Origin: Vicingus sp036171675
GTDB taxonomy: Bacteria > Bacteroidota > Bacteroidia > Flavobacteriales_E > Vicingaceae
Direction: 5' to 3'
Length of the DNA stretch: 64,000 nucleotides
Assembly (NCBI GenBank): GCA_036171675.1
Contig: JAVHRO010000121.1
Location: 1 to 64,000, forward strand
Made by a program: the position numbers and the translations under genes. Positions 1-8,634 of this stretch are shown piece after piece. The notes below the pieces were generated by a model. The model had not been told where the DNA came from. It worked only from the letters and a program-made list of their open reading frames with translations, and did no database searches. Every line of letters starts with the position of its first letter. The stretch's first letter is position 1.

Positions 1-121
1 GTATCTATAGGAAAATTTAAAAAAATTACAAAATCAATTTATGCAACGGTCTTATACCATTGTTTTTTAGTAAGTTAAGTGTAATTTAGTTAAAAATTTT
101 TCACCTTAAAAATAAAAAACT

Positions 122-1492
122 ATGGAAAAAACTTTACTTATTTTGGCCTCTTGCTTGTCAAGTTTTGTTGGTTATTCTCAGTATCAGGGTTTTGAAAACT
201 GGACTCAACAAAGTTCACTTATTTTAGATAATTATCAATCAACGCTAAACGAACAACAATCGATTACTGGAGCCACATCTCAATCGTTAGATGCGCATTC
301 TGGAGCTTACTCTGTTAGATTAGAAACCATGCCATACATGGGAGATACTGTTTTTGGTTATTTTATTAGTGGAAGACCCGAAACCATGTCGCCAGGACAA
401 CAAGTAACCCTTAACAATGTAGATAGTGTAATTGGATATTACAAGGCCGACATTAAACCTAACGATTCTGTTTTATTTATTTGTGCAACAACTTTTATGA
501 GTAATCCAAGTGGCGGTGGCACATTTTTTTTAACTCAATCTCAATCCACATGGAAAAGATTTGCATTTTACATTGGAGCTTCTTTTGCAGATTCCTTAAT
601 GATAGGTGCTGCAACTGGAAATCCTTTTGCTAATTTTAAAGGTATTCCAGGCACTTGGATACAATTTGATGATTTACAATTAAAATCTACAACTGGTGTA
701 ACCCAAAATATTTTAAACAACAGTTTTGAAAATTGGTCGACTGTATATTGGGATGAATTAGTAAATTGGAACACTTCAAATCAATGGGCAATTGGTAGTC
801 CTAGTATGCCTGTTGTTAAATCGTTAGACGCCCATTCAGGGAACTATGCAATTGAATTAAATGTAATGCAAGGTGTTAACGGGGATACCTTATGGGGTGG
901 CGCAACAAATGGATTTTTTGGTCAAGGTTATTGGGGAGGAGGCGTTCCATTTACAAGCTCTCCTATTTCAGTTGAATTTTACTATCAGTTTACACCTGTT
1001 GGAAATGATACCGCTGGGGTTAGCATGCATTTTATTCAAACTGGTTTTTCTGGTCAATGGGCAGGTTCTCAAATCTTTAATACTACTTCAGGGTATACAT
1101 TATCTAGTACTATGTTGCCACCAATAACACCAGATTCTTTAAATATAACTTTGTGGGCAGGAAGACATCCAGGTACCAAATTGGTGGTTGATGATATTAA
1201 TTTTATTTACGGAGTTGGAATGAATGAATTGCTAAATGTCGAAAAATTGGTAGCTTATCCAAATCCAGTAAAAGATATCTTGAACTTACGCTTTGAACTT
1301 AAAGCTGATAAAAATGTTAAAATAAATTTGGTTGATATCAATGGAAAGCAATTATCAACGTTGGATTTTGGATTTTTGAATTCAGGTATTTACAATCAAA
1401 CATTTAATACTTCTAATTTCGATTCTGGAATGTATTTTATTGAATTTGAGATAGATGGAATTAAAAGAGTAGATAGGTTTGTGGTGGAATAA
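122..1492 (+). CDS. Secreted protein with T9SS type A sorting domain
   Basis: Seen: a 456-residue protein with an N-terminal signal peptide (hydrophobic to about residue 19, then YSQ). The body carries two related halves: FENW...SLDAHSG.Y at about residues 24-75, and again FENW...SLDAHSGNY at about 200-255, each followed by a GDT(V/L) segment. The last 80 residues start AYPNPVKDIL and end in a Gly/Tyr-Phe-Ile and basic pattern (GMYFIEFE...KRVDRFVVE), the hallmark of the Por_Secre_tail (type A) T9SS signal. Known: such proteins are exported by Sec, then moved across the outer membrane by T9SS with removal of the tail. Inferred: a surface or released protein, with jelly-roll carbohydrate-binding-like halves. 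The substrate is unknown and no catalytic motif was recognised. It is followed by a bidirectional terminator. Confidence 0.85.
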   Translation: MEKTLLILASCLSSFVGYSQYQGFENWTQQSSLILDNYQSTLNEQQSITGATSQSLDAHSGAYSVRLETMPYMGDTVFGYFISGRPETMSPGQQVTLNNVDSVIGYYKADIKPNDSVLFICATTFMSNPSGGGTFFLTQSQSTWKRFAFYIGASFADSLMIGAATGNPFANFKGIPGTWIQFDDLQLKSTTGVTQNILNNSFENWSTVYWDELVNWNTSNQWAIGSPSMPVVKSLDAHSGNYAIELNVMQGVNGDTLWGGATNGFFGQGYWGGGVPFTSSPISVEFYYQFTPVGNDTAGVSMHFIQTGFSGQWAGSQIFNTTSGYTLSSTMLPPITPDSLNITLWAGRHPGTKLVVDDINFIYGVGMNELLNVEKLVAYPNPVKDILNLRFELKADKNVKINLVDINGKQLSTLDFGFLNSGIYNQTFNTSNFDSGMYFIEFEIDGIKRVDRFVVE

Positions 1493-1508
1493 TCCCTTTA
1501 ATTAAATA

Positions 1509-1545
1509 AAAAAGACCATTTGGTTTTACAAATGGTCTTTTTTTT
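1509..1545. terminator. Bidirectional intrinsic terminator
   Basis: AAAGACCATTTG / CAAATGGTCTTT stem with a GTTTTA-type loop, flanked by A and T runs on both sides. It lies between the convergent type A cargo gene and the small lipoprotein gene, so it can serve both. Confidence 0.8.
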
Positions 1546-1560
1546 ATGGGGAAGAAAAAT

Positions 1561-1752
1561 TTATTTTCCCCAAACATGCCTGTTTTTATTTTTTCTATTT
1601 CCGATATGTCCTGACGATCCAACTTTCTGACCCCCATTTCTAGAAGAATTATAATGTGCTTTTTTGGAACAAGATTGAAGCGTTGAAGTAAATGTAAACA
1701 GACTCACGACAAATAGAAAAGTAAAAACTTTTGTATAAATTGACTTGTTCAT
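1561..1752 (-). CDS. Small basic lipoprotein, hypothetical
   Basis: A 63-residue protein. Residues 1-27 form a signal sequence ending in a lipobox-like LQSC, so Cys28 would be the lipidated residue. The mature part, about 36 residues, is very basic and Gly/Asn/Ser-rich (SKKAHYNSSRNGG...) and ends RKNKNRHVWGK. There are no acidic residues after the lipobox. Known: short basic lipoproteins of this kind are found in Bacteroidota, usually without assigned function. Inferred: a membrane-anchored small protein that may contact an anionic surface such as LPS, peptidoglycan or nucleic acid. It is monocistronic, with the shared terminator on its 3' side. The function is not recognised. Confidence 0.65.
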   Translation of the reverse strand: MNKSIYTKVFTFLFVVSLFTFTSTLQSCSKKAHYNSSRNGGQKVGSSGHIGNRKNKNRHVWGK

Positions 1753-1841
1753 AATTTAAATATGAAATTAATGTTAAAAGTAAACAATATTACAAAATAT
1801 CAAAATATTTGTGGGGTAAATAATTTTGGTGTTTATTTAGA

Positions 1842-3926
1842 TTAATATGCTCCATTGCGTTTACGCAAATACCATTCAATTGATAGTAATATTATTAGAA
1901 CTAAAAAAATCCATTTAATATGTATCCATTCTTTCACCTCTTGTTCTTCGTATATTATTGATGCGATATTTTTATTGTTATTTATCGCATCAGCCAAATC
2001 ATCGAGTTTGTTAGGCAAAAATAATGTTCCTCCAAACTTATGCGCTAAATTTTGTAGTAATTGTATATCCGCTATGGTGTTATTGGCTTCAATGATTAAA
2101 GGAAGAATTTGAAACTCACCTTTTTTAACATATAATTTATCTCCTAATTTTGTTGATGCCGTATAATGGTAATTGCCGGGTGGCAATATTTTAGCATTTA
2201 AAGTATATGCTTTACTAGTTTTGTTAAACATAAAATTGTATTTGCCTGATGAGGAATCAGCAAAACTAATGGTTACATCAGGAGTATTTACCAATTCATA
2301 ACTATCATTATACAATTCTGCATTTATTACAATTTCTTCATTTTCCCAAAAAGTTTTCTCCAAAATTATTTTGAATTTGTTTTTGTCGTCCTTTACGGCT
2401 AGAAATTGTATGGTTTTGTTTATGATTTCGTTAGTAGCATCATTGTTTTTATTCGTTAAAAATTCTTGCATTTTCCATTTCCAAATTCCTTCACCAAAAA
2501 GTATTGCATTTTTTTTGTTTTCAAGGGTAGTAAATAAAAGTAGAGGATTGTTTGTCTCAACATTACCAATTTTCTGATTCAGAAGAGAGTAGCCATTGGT
2601 TTTAAGTTGAAATGTGCCAAATGAACCAATTAAAGGAGGAAAATTTTTAATGGTTTTTATAGTGTTTTCAGATAGGGTAAAAAGTGAAAACTGAGGATTT
2701 AAAGTTGCTAGGATGTCGTTAAAACTTCCTTTAGAATTGCTAATATTTACTCCTAGATTTAAATCGTTAAAGGATTTTTCTTTTGTTTGAGTACCCGTAA
2801 TGTAAAGAACTGAAACATCACTTTTATTTAATTGATTTAACGCCATTAAATTTTCAGGTATTTGGTGAACGATAACTAAACTGTAAGGTTTTAGATTATT
2901 ATCGAAATCACTATAATAGGTTGTGGTTACTTTATAATTTTCATTGCTTTCAATACACAATTTTAATGCTTTCAAATCTGGATGAGGGGCATTTGCCAAT
3001 AATAAAATATTTTGACGACCATCTAAAACCTCAATGTAAACATTTTTATGATTATTAACGGTACTAATTTCGTTGTCAATAGTGGTTAGTTGAACTTGGT
3101 AATGTTGAATGCCAACATTCTTAGCGTCAAGTAAAACAGTCTCTGAAATAGAAAAAACATCAGAATTGATATTGTATTCTTTATCAAAAATAACTTGGTT
3201 TTTTTCGATTATTTTTAAATGTGTTTTTTTGCCATTTGCTTTGTTTACAATAGCGAATATCTCAATTGGAAATCGGTTTTTCAGAAAAGTTATTTTATTA
3301 CAATTCACTTCTTTCAAAATTATATCGCGTTGAATGGTGGTGTCTCCTAATGCAATAGTGTATACTGTAAATGGTGGGGTAGTGGAGTTGTATAATGGAT
3401 TAGCACCTTGATTGTATAGACCATCGCTTGCCAATATTAGGGCACCAACATTTTGGTTGTAAAACTTAGAGTCGATTTCATCAAAAACATTAGAAATATT
3501 AGTTATTTTTTCCTTGTAATTGAAGGGGAAAGTTTCTTTTAAAAGTTCTCCAAATGAAAATGTTCTTACATTAAATTGCTGCGATAATTTATTAATTAAT
3601 CCAGCCATATTTTTTTTATAGGTGGATGAATAAAACATGGAGTCTTTATTCATTAAAATAGAACTTGAATTATCTTGAGCAATAATAATTATTGGTTTTT
3701 CGATTTTATTAAAAAGCGTTTTAATGAATGGTGAGAGCAATAAAAAACATAAAATAAACACCAATAATACTCTTGTAAAAAACATCAATTGCTTTATTAT
3801 TTTCTTGGTTTCGGTAAAACGGACGTCTTTTCTATATAAAATAAAGGCATAAACAAATCCAATTAATAAACATACCAGTGATAGCCAAATTGGGTATGCG
3901 GTTGCTATGGAAATAGATAAAATCAA
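1842..3926 (-). CDS. VWA-like membrane protein, BatA-like architecture
   Basis: A 694-residue protein with two membrane segments at the N terminus (about 8-30 and 46-68), a large periplasmic part and a final membrane helix (about 667-688) followed by a basic tail. Right after the second helix comes IIIIAQDNSSSI, a D-x-S-x-S pattern matching the first part of a VWA metal-binding (MIDAS) site, and later ALILASDGLYNQG, matching the conserved VWA SDG region. The layout (helices, VWA core, long beta-rich region, C-terminal helix) resembles the large membrane VWA proteins common in Bacteroidota. Start: the only sensible start is TTG at 3926, because an in-frame stop lies just upstream and the first ATG falls after the first helix. 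The YwqK-type gene ends 28 bases before it, so the two probably share a transcript. The role is not established. Confidence 0.6.
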   Translation of the reverse strand: MILSISIATAYPIWLSLVCLLIGFVYAFILYRKDVRFTETKKIIKQLMFFTRVLLVFILCFLLLSPFIKTLFNKIEKPIIIIAQDNSSSILMNKDSMFYSSTYKKNMAGLINKLSQQFNVRTFSFGELLKETFPFNYKEKITNISNVFDEIDSKFYNQNVGALILASDGLYNQGANPLYNSTTPPFTVYTIALGDTTIQRDIILKEVNCNKITFLKNRFPIEIFAIVNKANGKKTHLKIIEKNQVIFDKEYNINSDVFSISETVLLDAKNVGIQHYQVQLTTIDNEISTVNNHKNVYIEVLDGRQNILLLANAPHPDLKALKLCIESNENYKVTTTYYSDFDNNLKPYSLVIVHQIPENLMALNQLNKSDVSVLYITGTQTKEKSFNDLNLGVNISNSKGSFNDILATLNPQFSLFTLSENTIKTIKNFPPLIGSFGTFQLKTNGYSLLNQKIGNVETNNPLLLFTTLENKKNAILFGEGIWKWKMQEFLTNKNNDATNEIINKTIQFLAVKDDKNKFKIILEKTFWENEEIVINAELYNDSYELVNTPDVTISFADSSSGKYNFMFNKTSKAYTLNAKILPPGNYHYTASTKLGDKLYVKKGEFQILPLIIEANNTIADIQLLQNLAHKFGGTLFLPNKLDDLADAINNNKNIASIIYEEQEVKEWIHIKWIFLVLIILLSIEWYLRKRNGAY

Positions 3927-3954
3927 TGGGATTTTTTAATAATTATAAGTCAAT

Positions 3955-5103
3955 TTATTTCTGATATTCAACTTCAGTAATTTCATTTTTATTATTAAAT
4001 AAAAACAACACTTGCATTTTTTTATAGGTTGAATTTTTGTAGATTTCTTCAAAATCTAATTTATCTGTTACTTCTATCGGTACTTCAATAATATTTAATA
4101 CCAGCAATTGCTCTATTATAGATGAGGCATAAATAATAATTTTAGAATTTTTATCTGTTCCAAATGGTGTTAAGCTGGGCATTGGCATAAATTCGGTTTC
4201 CAATAATTGTTTATTTATTTTTCCGCCATCTGCTTTTAATAAAGAATCTAATTTAGGTTTTATAAGTTTTGGCTGTGCAATAAAATAATTCACATCACTT
4301 GAACTTACTAATGGTGCAACATTAAATTTGAAAACATCTTTAGATAAATCGACATAATTTTCGATGAATTTAGCACGGTCTTTTTTAGAAATTCTAAAGT
4401 AATCTTTTGAAGCTTTTCTAAAATAATAATTTTGTGCTAAGTATTTTAAAGCAAGAATATATTTGGAATCAACCACATTTTTTTGATTAATTACCGTATT
4501 GGAATCTGTTTGAGTTGAGTCGGTATTAATTGCTGGAACCACAAAAATAGTGTCAGCATGGGTTTTATAATTTTCATTAAAAATTGTAGCGCCATATTTA
4601 AACTTGCCTTTCCAATAAAAAGCTTTGAGTTTCTGGTTATTAATATCTTTTTTATACCATCTTCGATGTTTTAATCCCTTATTGTATCTTCCGTAAGTTT
4701 TTAGACTTTTATAAGCCCAATAGCCATCCTTAATACCATAATTATATACTCCCTTGGTAATTATAATACCATCTTCACCATATAGTGTCCATTCACCTTG
4801 AAGTTTGTCGTTTCCATAAATAGCTTTTATGCGTAGTTTGCCAGAAGGGTAAAAAATTCTTGTTATTCCATTTTGATGACCATTGGAATAATTTTTTTCA
4901 ATAGCAACTACACTGGTGTCATTTGCAAAAACGGCTCTTTTAAGCTGGAAATAGTCTCCAATAGTTTCACGATAAATAACCTTGTAAGATATAAATGATG
5001 TGTCAACAGGAATTATTTCTTCGACAATAACCTGTGAAAAGGTGCTAGATGTAATTATAACAAGGACGAGAACTATCGTTAACCTAATTTTATTCATGCG
5101 CAT
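3955..5103 (-). CDS. Secreted YwqK/MORN-repeat-type protein
   Basis: A 382-residue protein with a signal peptide (about residues 4-24, cleaved near TFSQ). Residues about 55-165 contain short repeats of the form G...G.(W/R)..Y...G, for example NGHQNGITRIFYPSG, LQGEWTLYGEDG, IKDGYWAYKS and LKHRRWYKK, which is the MORN/YwqK pattern of paired beta strands. The C-terminal 200 residues are alpha/beta, with no motif I recognise. YwqK-family proteins in Bacillus are labelled antitoxins, but in Bacteroidota they are mostly secreted proteins of unknown role, so I do not infer an antitoxin function. It is followed by the VWA-like gene on the same strand, 28 bases on. Translation may begin at Met1 or Met3. 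A perfect inverted repeat lies about 28 bases upstream. Confidence 0.6.
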   Translation of the reverse strand: MRMNKIRLTIVLVLVIITSSTFSQVIVEEIIPVDTSFISYKVIYRETIGDYFQLKRAVFANDTSVVAIEKNYSNGHQNGITRIFYPSGKLRIKAIYGNDKLQGEWTLYGEDGIIITKGVYNYGIKDGYWAYKSLKTYGRYNKGLKHRRWYKKDINNQKLKAFYWKGKFKYGATIFNENYKTHADTIFVVPAINTDSTQTDSNTVINQKNVVDSKYILALKYLAQNYYFRKASKDYFRISKKDRAKFIENYVDLSKDVFKFNVAPLVSSSDVNYFIAQPKLIKPKLDSLLKADGGKINKQLLETEFMPMPSLTPFGTDKNSKIIIYASSIIEQLLVLNIIEVPIEVTDKLDFEEIYKNSTYKKMQVLFLFNNKNEITEVEYQK

Positions 5104-5130
5104 ACCTTTTTATACTTTATAAAAAACGAT

Positions 5131-5167
5131 TAATTATTTTCAAAATAACTTAATTTGAAAATAATTA
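5131..5167. repeat. Perfect 14-bp inverted repeat in divergent intergenic region
   Basis: TAATTATTTTCAAA at 5131-5144 and its exact reverse complement at 5154-5167, separated by 9 bases. It lies between the divergent YwqK-type and phosphofructokinase genes. The spacing would suit either an operator for a dimeric regulator or a hairpin in the leader of the minus-strand gene. Confidence 0.7.
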
Positions 5168-5371
5168 TTAATCCTCCAAATTATAAGTTGTAAAATACTT
5201 ATTAACTAATAACACTATGAAAGAATAATTTTGCTCATTTTTTCAGCTAAACTTAATCGATATTTTGAATACAAAGTTCTCTTTTCATTCTCAATTTATT
5301 CTTTACTTTTGTATATCTTATAAAAGCAATAGTTGTAACAATATAATACTCTATATTTTAAGCAGTTAAAC

Positions 5372-6598
5372 ATGGAAAATAAAAAAACAGTTGCTATTCT
5401 TTGTGCAGGTGGGCCTGCACCTGGTATTAATACCGTGGTTGCGGCAGTAACTAAAAGATTTTTGTCTGACCATTATCGAGTTATTGGTCTTAACCGAGGG
5501 TATAGCACACTTTTTAAAGATAAAACCGACTACATCGAATTAACCTATGAAATTGCTGACCGTATCTATTTAAAAGGAGGTTCTTATTTAAAGATGAGTA
5601 GATACAAACCAACAAAGGAAGAGTTTAACGATCGTTTTTTTAGAGAAGAAAATATTGTGCTTTTGGTTACAATTGGAGGAGATGATACGGCTTCTACCGC
5701 CAATCGAATAAGTGTTTTTTTGGAAGAGAATAATATTAAAATTCAAAACATACATGTTCCAAAAACAATCGATAATGATTTGCCTTTACCAACAGGAATT
5801 TTCACTTTCGGATTCCAAACAGCAAAAGACGAAGGTACAAGACTTGCTAAAACCATATTGGAAGATGCTCGATCTACTGATACTTGGTTCGTGGTTTCTG
5901 CAATGGGACGTACTGCTGGGCATTTAGCATTAGGCATAGGAAATGCATGTCATTATCCTATGATTATTATCCCTGAAATGTTTTACAAAACAAAAATTAG
6001 TTTTGATAAGATCATGAAATTAATTATTTCTACAATAGTTAAAAGAAAACTAATGGGAATTGAATTTGGTGGTGTTATTATTTCGGAAGGTGTATTTCAT
6101 CATATCGACGAAGCCGATATGAAAACTTCAGGAATAATTTTTACTTATGACGCTCATGGACATCCAGAACTAGGCCTGTTGAGTAAATCTCATTTGTTTA
6201 TCCAGCTTTTAGATGTAGAACTAAAAAAATTAGGATTGAAAATTAAATGCCGCCCTGTTGAAATTGGCTATGCAACAAGATGTGTTGATCCAATAGCGTT
6301 TGATCTTCGGTTTTGTACAACCTTAGGATATGCGGTAAAAGAACTTTATGATAATGGCGATTCGCGTTGCATCGTTATTTCTACTCCAATGGGTGAATAT
6401 CAAGCACTTTCAATGGCAGATATTTCTAATGCTGATGGAATTATAACTCCTCGATTAGTTAATATGCAAAGTCAGGAAACCAAAAGCATGATGAGAAGTA
6501 TGGAGTCGTTAACAACAATAGATTTAGATGGAGCAAAAGCTTATTTGCCTGATCCGGAAAATTATACCATGAAGAGTATTCTTGATATCGACCTTTAG
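5372..6598 (+). CDS. 6-phosphofructokinase, probably pyrophosphate-dependent
   Basis: Catalyses phosphorylation of fructose 6-phosphate to the 1,6-bisphosphate. The 408-residue protein shows the PFK nucleotide loop GGPAPGIN (13-20), GGDDT (102-106) and PKTIDND (130-136). Known for this family: ATP-dependent enzymes have GGDGS/T and PGTIDND, while an Asp in place of the Gly of GGDG together with a Lys in PKTIDND is the signature of PPi-dependent enzymes. Both substitutions are present, so the PPi-dependent, reversible reaction is likely. The length is above the 320 residues of short ATP enzymes and near the range of bacterial PPi-PFKs. A TACTTTTG motif at 5304-5311 may be its -7 element. A GNAT gene follows after 20 bases. 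Confidence 0.85.
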   Translation: MENKKTVAILCAGGPAPGINTVVAAVTKRFLSDHYRVIGLNRGYSTLFKDKTDYIELTYEIADRIYLKGGSYLKMSRYKPTKEEFNDRFFREENIVLLVTIGGDDTASTANRISVFLEENNIKIQNIHVPKTIDNDLPLPTGIFTFGFQTAKDEGTRLAKTILEDARSTDTWFVVSAMGRTAGHLALGIGNACHYPMIIIPEMFYKTKISFDKIMKLIISTIVKRKLMGIEFGGVIISEGVFHHIDEADMKTSGIIFTYDAHGHPELGLLSKSHLFIQLLDVELKKLGLKIKCRPVEIGYATRCVDPIAFDLRFCTTLGYAVKELYDNGDSRCIVISTPMGEYQALSMADISNADGIITPRLVNMQSQETKSMMRSMESLTTIDLDGAKAYLPDPENYTMKSILDIDL

Positions 6599-6618
6599 AT
6601 TTTAATTTATATTAAAGT

Positions 6619-7071
6619 ATGCATATTTCGATTAGAAAAGCAACAAAAAATGATTTGCCTGCGGTTGTTGATTTAATAAAAGAATTAGCCGAATATGAGA
6701 AAGCACTTCACGAAGTTACGATAAGTGTGCATGAATTGGAAAAAGATGGGTTTAATGAAAATCCACTTTTTTGGATAATATTGGCTGAAGTAAATGATAA
6801 AATAGTTGGCATGTCGTTTTATTATATTCGTTATTCAACCTGGACAGGCAGAAATTTATATTTGGAAGATATTGTGGTAAAAGAACAATATAGAAAATTT
6901 GGGATAGGAAAATTGCTTTTTGAGGAAACCATTAAAGCTGCAAAAGAAATGAAAGTTCGACAAATGATATGGCAAGTGTTGGATTGGAATGAACCTGCAT
7001 TAAATTTTTATAAAAAGTTTAATGCAGAACTAGATTCGGAATGGGTAAATGGAAAATTGAGGTTTAGCTAA
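6619..7071 (+). CDS. GNAT family N-acetyltransferase, SAT-like
   Basis: A 150-residue single-domain acetyl-CoA-dependent acyltransferase. Motif A is visible as the strand LYLEDIVVKEQYR followed by the pyrophosphate loop RKFGIGK, and motif B as DWNEPALNFYKKF. The overall order (EYEKALHEV near 30, YSTWTGRNLYLED near 80) is close to the diamine/spermidine acetyltransferase subgroup. The substrate is therefore probably a small amine or amino acid derivative, but this is family inference. It lies 20 bases after the phosphofructokinase and 52 bases before aspartate kinase, all on the plus strand, so co-transcription is possible. Confidence 0.8.
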   Translation: MHISIRKATKNDLPAVVDLIKELAEYEKALHEVTISVHELEKDGFNENPLFWIILAEVNDKIVGMSFYYIRYSTWTGRNLYLEDIVVKEQYRKFGIGKLLFEETIKAAKEMKVRQMIWQVLDWNEPALNFYKKFNAELDSEWVNGKLRFS

Positions 7072-7123
7072 TGTAAAAATTAATGAATGTAAGAATGACA
7101 AGTAAATATAAGTGGTTTAACAA

Positions 7124-8389
7124 ATGAAAGTATTTAAGTTTGGAGGGGCATCAGTAAAAAATGCAGAAGCGGTAAAAAATGTAGGCAAAGTCATTCAACT
7201 TTTTAAGGATGATTTAATTGTGGTAATTTCTGCGATGGATAAAACCACGAATGCATTAGAAAAAGTAGTGGATTCTTATATGAATAACGATGGAAAATCT
7301 TTTGAGAATCTTCAACCGGTAAAAGACTTTCATTACCAAATCATGGACGAGCTTTTTACGGATAGAAAACACCCGATTTTTGAAGAAATCCATAATACCT
7401 TTGTAGAGATAGAATGGGAAATAGAAGATGCTCCGACAAGAGGGTACGACTATGTGTACGACCAAATTGTATCTGTTGGAGAAATTATTTCTACAAAAAT
7501 TATAAGTGCTTACCTAAATTCTATTGGGGTAAATAATACCTGGTCAGATGTTAGGAACATTATCCAAACCGACAATACTCATCGTGATGCTCGTGTAGAT
7601 TGGGAATTGACCGAGAAATTGGTTCATGAAAAATTGACTAATTTTTTTAATCAAGCTACAAGAAAAATTATGATCACTCAAGGCTTTATCGGCTCTAGTT
7701 CCGAAAATTTTACCACCACATTGGGTCGTGAAGGCTCTGATTTTACAGCAGGAATTTTGGCGTATTGTATAGATGCAGAAAGCGTTACTATTTGGAAAGA
7801 TGTTCCTGGAATGTTGAATGCTGATCCAAAGTGGTTTAATGATGCAGTTCAATTGCATAATATTTCTTATCACGAAGCCGTGGAATTAGCCTATTATGGA
7901 GCATCAGTAATCCACCCGAAAACCATAAAACCACTTCAGAACAAAAAAATTCCACTTTATGTGAAGTCATTTTTAAACCCCAGCCAAGAGGGTACTGTTA
8001 TCAATAATAACTTAACACACGACGATGTTGTTCCATCGTTTATTGTCAAGAAAAACCAAGTATTAATTTCCATTGAATCGAAAGATTATTCTTTTATTAT
8101 CGAAAATAATTTAAGCCAAATTTTTGGAATTTTTTCTGAAAGTGGAGTTAAAATAAATTTAATGCAAAACTCTGCAATTAGTTTTTCGGTGGTGATTGAC
8201 TACAATTGTCAAAAATTACCTAACTTGCTAAATCAGTTGAAACCATTTTATAAATTGCTATATAACGATAATCTTGATTTGGTTACCATCCGACATTATA
8301 ACACCGCTTCAATTGATAAAGTAATTCAAAAAAAACAAGTGCTTTTGGAGCAAAAAAGTAGAAATACCATTCGAATGGTATTAAAATAA
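7124..8389 (+). CDS. lysC: Aspartate kinase (monofunctional)
   Basis: Phosphorylates aspartate, the entry step to lysine, threonine, methionine and diaminopimelate. The amino acid kinase domain starts at KFGGASVKNA (4-13) and includes TQGFIGSS and TTLGREGSDFTA (substrate and ATP loops) and WKDVPGMLNADPK. It ends near residue 300 and is followed by ACT-type regulatory sequence (about 310-400). No homoserine dehydrogenase domain follows, so it is the monofunctional form of 421 residues. Known: ACT domains usually mediate feedback inhibition by lysine or threonine. The effector cannot be read from the sequence. lysC is the usual symbol for this type, but paralogues elsewhere in the genome cannot be excluded. 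Confidence 0.88.
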   Translation: MKVFKFGGASVKNAEAVKNVGKVIQLFKDDLIVVISAMDKTTNALEKVVDSYMNNDGKSFENLQPVKDFHYQIMDELFTDRKHPIFEEIHNTFVEIEWEIEDAPTRGYDYVYDQIVSVGEIISTKIISAYLNSIGVNNTWSDVRNIIQTDNTHRDARVDWELTEKLVHEKLTNFFNQATRKIMITQGFIGSSSENFTTTLGREGSDFTAGILAYCIDAESVTIWKDVPGMLNADPKWFNDAVQLHNISYHEAVELAYYGASVIHPKTIKPLQNKKIPLYVKSFLNPSQEGTVINNNLTHDDVVPSFIVKKNQVLISIESKDYSFIIENNLSQIFGIFSESGVKINLMQNSAISFSVVIDYNCQKLPNLLNQLKPFYKLLYNDNLDLVTIRHYNTASIDKVIQKKQVLLEQKSRNTIRMVLK

Positions 8390-8452
8390 TTTCATCTTTT
8401 TAAGCTACAAATAAGCGTATTTTTAAAAAAATAAGTACATTAGTTGGATTAA

Positions 8453-8474
8453 AGTATTCTAATTTTAGAATACT
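8453..8474. repeat. Palindrome downstream of aspartate kinase
   Basis: AGTATTCTAA at 8453-8462 and its exact complement TTAGAATACT at 8465-8474. It lies in the 245-base gap between aspartate kinase and the type B adhesin. No U-tract follows, so it is not a classical terminator. It could be a processing hairpin or an operator. A second short inverted repeat (GGGTGAAATACCC) follows about 15 bases on. Confidence 0.5.
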
Positions 8475-8634
8475 AATTAATTAAAGGGGTGAAATACCCT
8501 TACTTTATTCTTTTATCGATATTTTTTTAGGGTTAGAAAGCTAAATAATTGATATTTTTTATGAATAATTTAATATAGGTATAATTATTTTTGATAAAAA
8601 TAACACAATCATTGACACGTAAAACATTATAACA

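Noticed and set aside
1853..1868. A TTGCGT/ACGCAA palindrome at the end of the VWA-like gene
   Set aside because: It is only six bases per arm, and it encodes the ordinary basic C-terminal tail (LRKRN). It does not extend into the CATTGCGA-type element found in aroA.
7544..7873. A 109-residue minus-strand frame inside aspartate kinase
   Set aside because: The plus strand is a clear, full-length aspartate kinase, and the reverse frame shows no domain.
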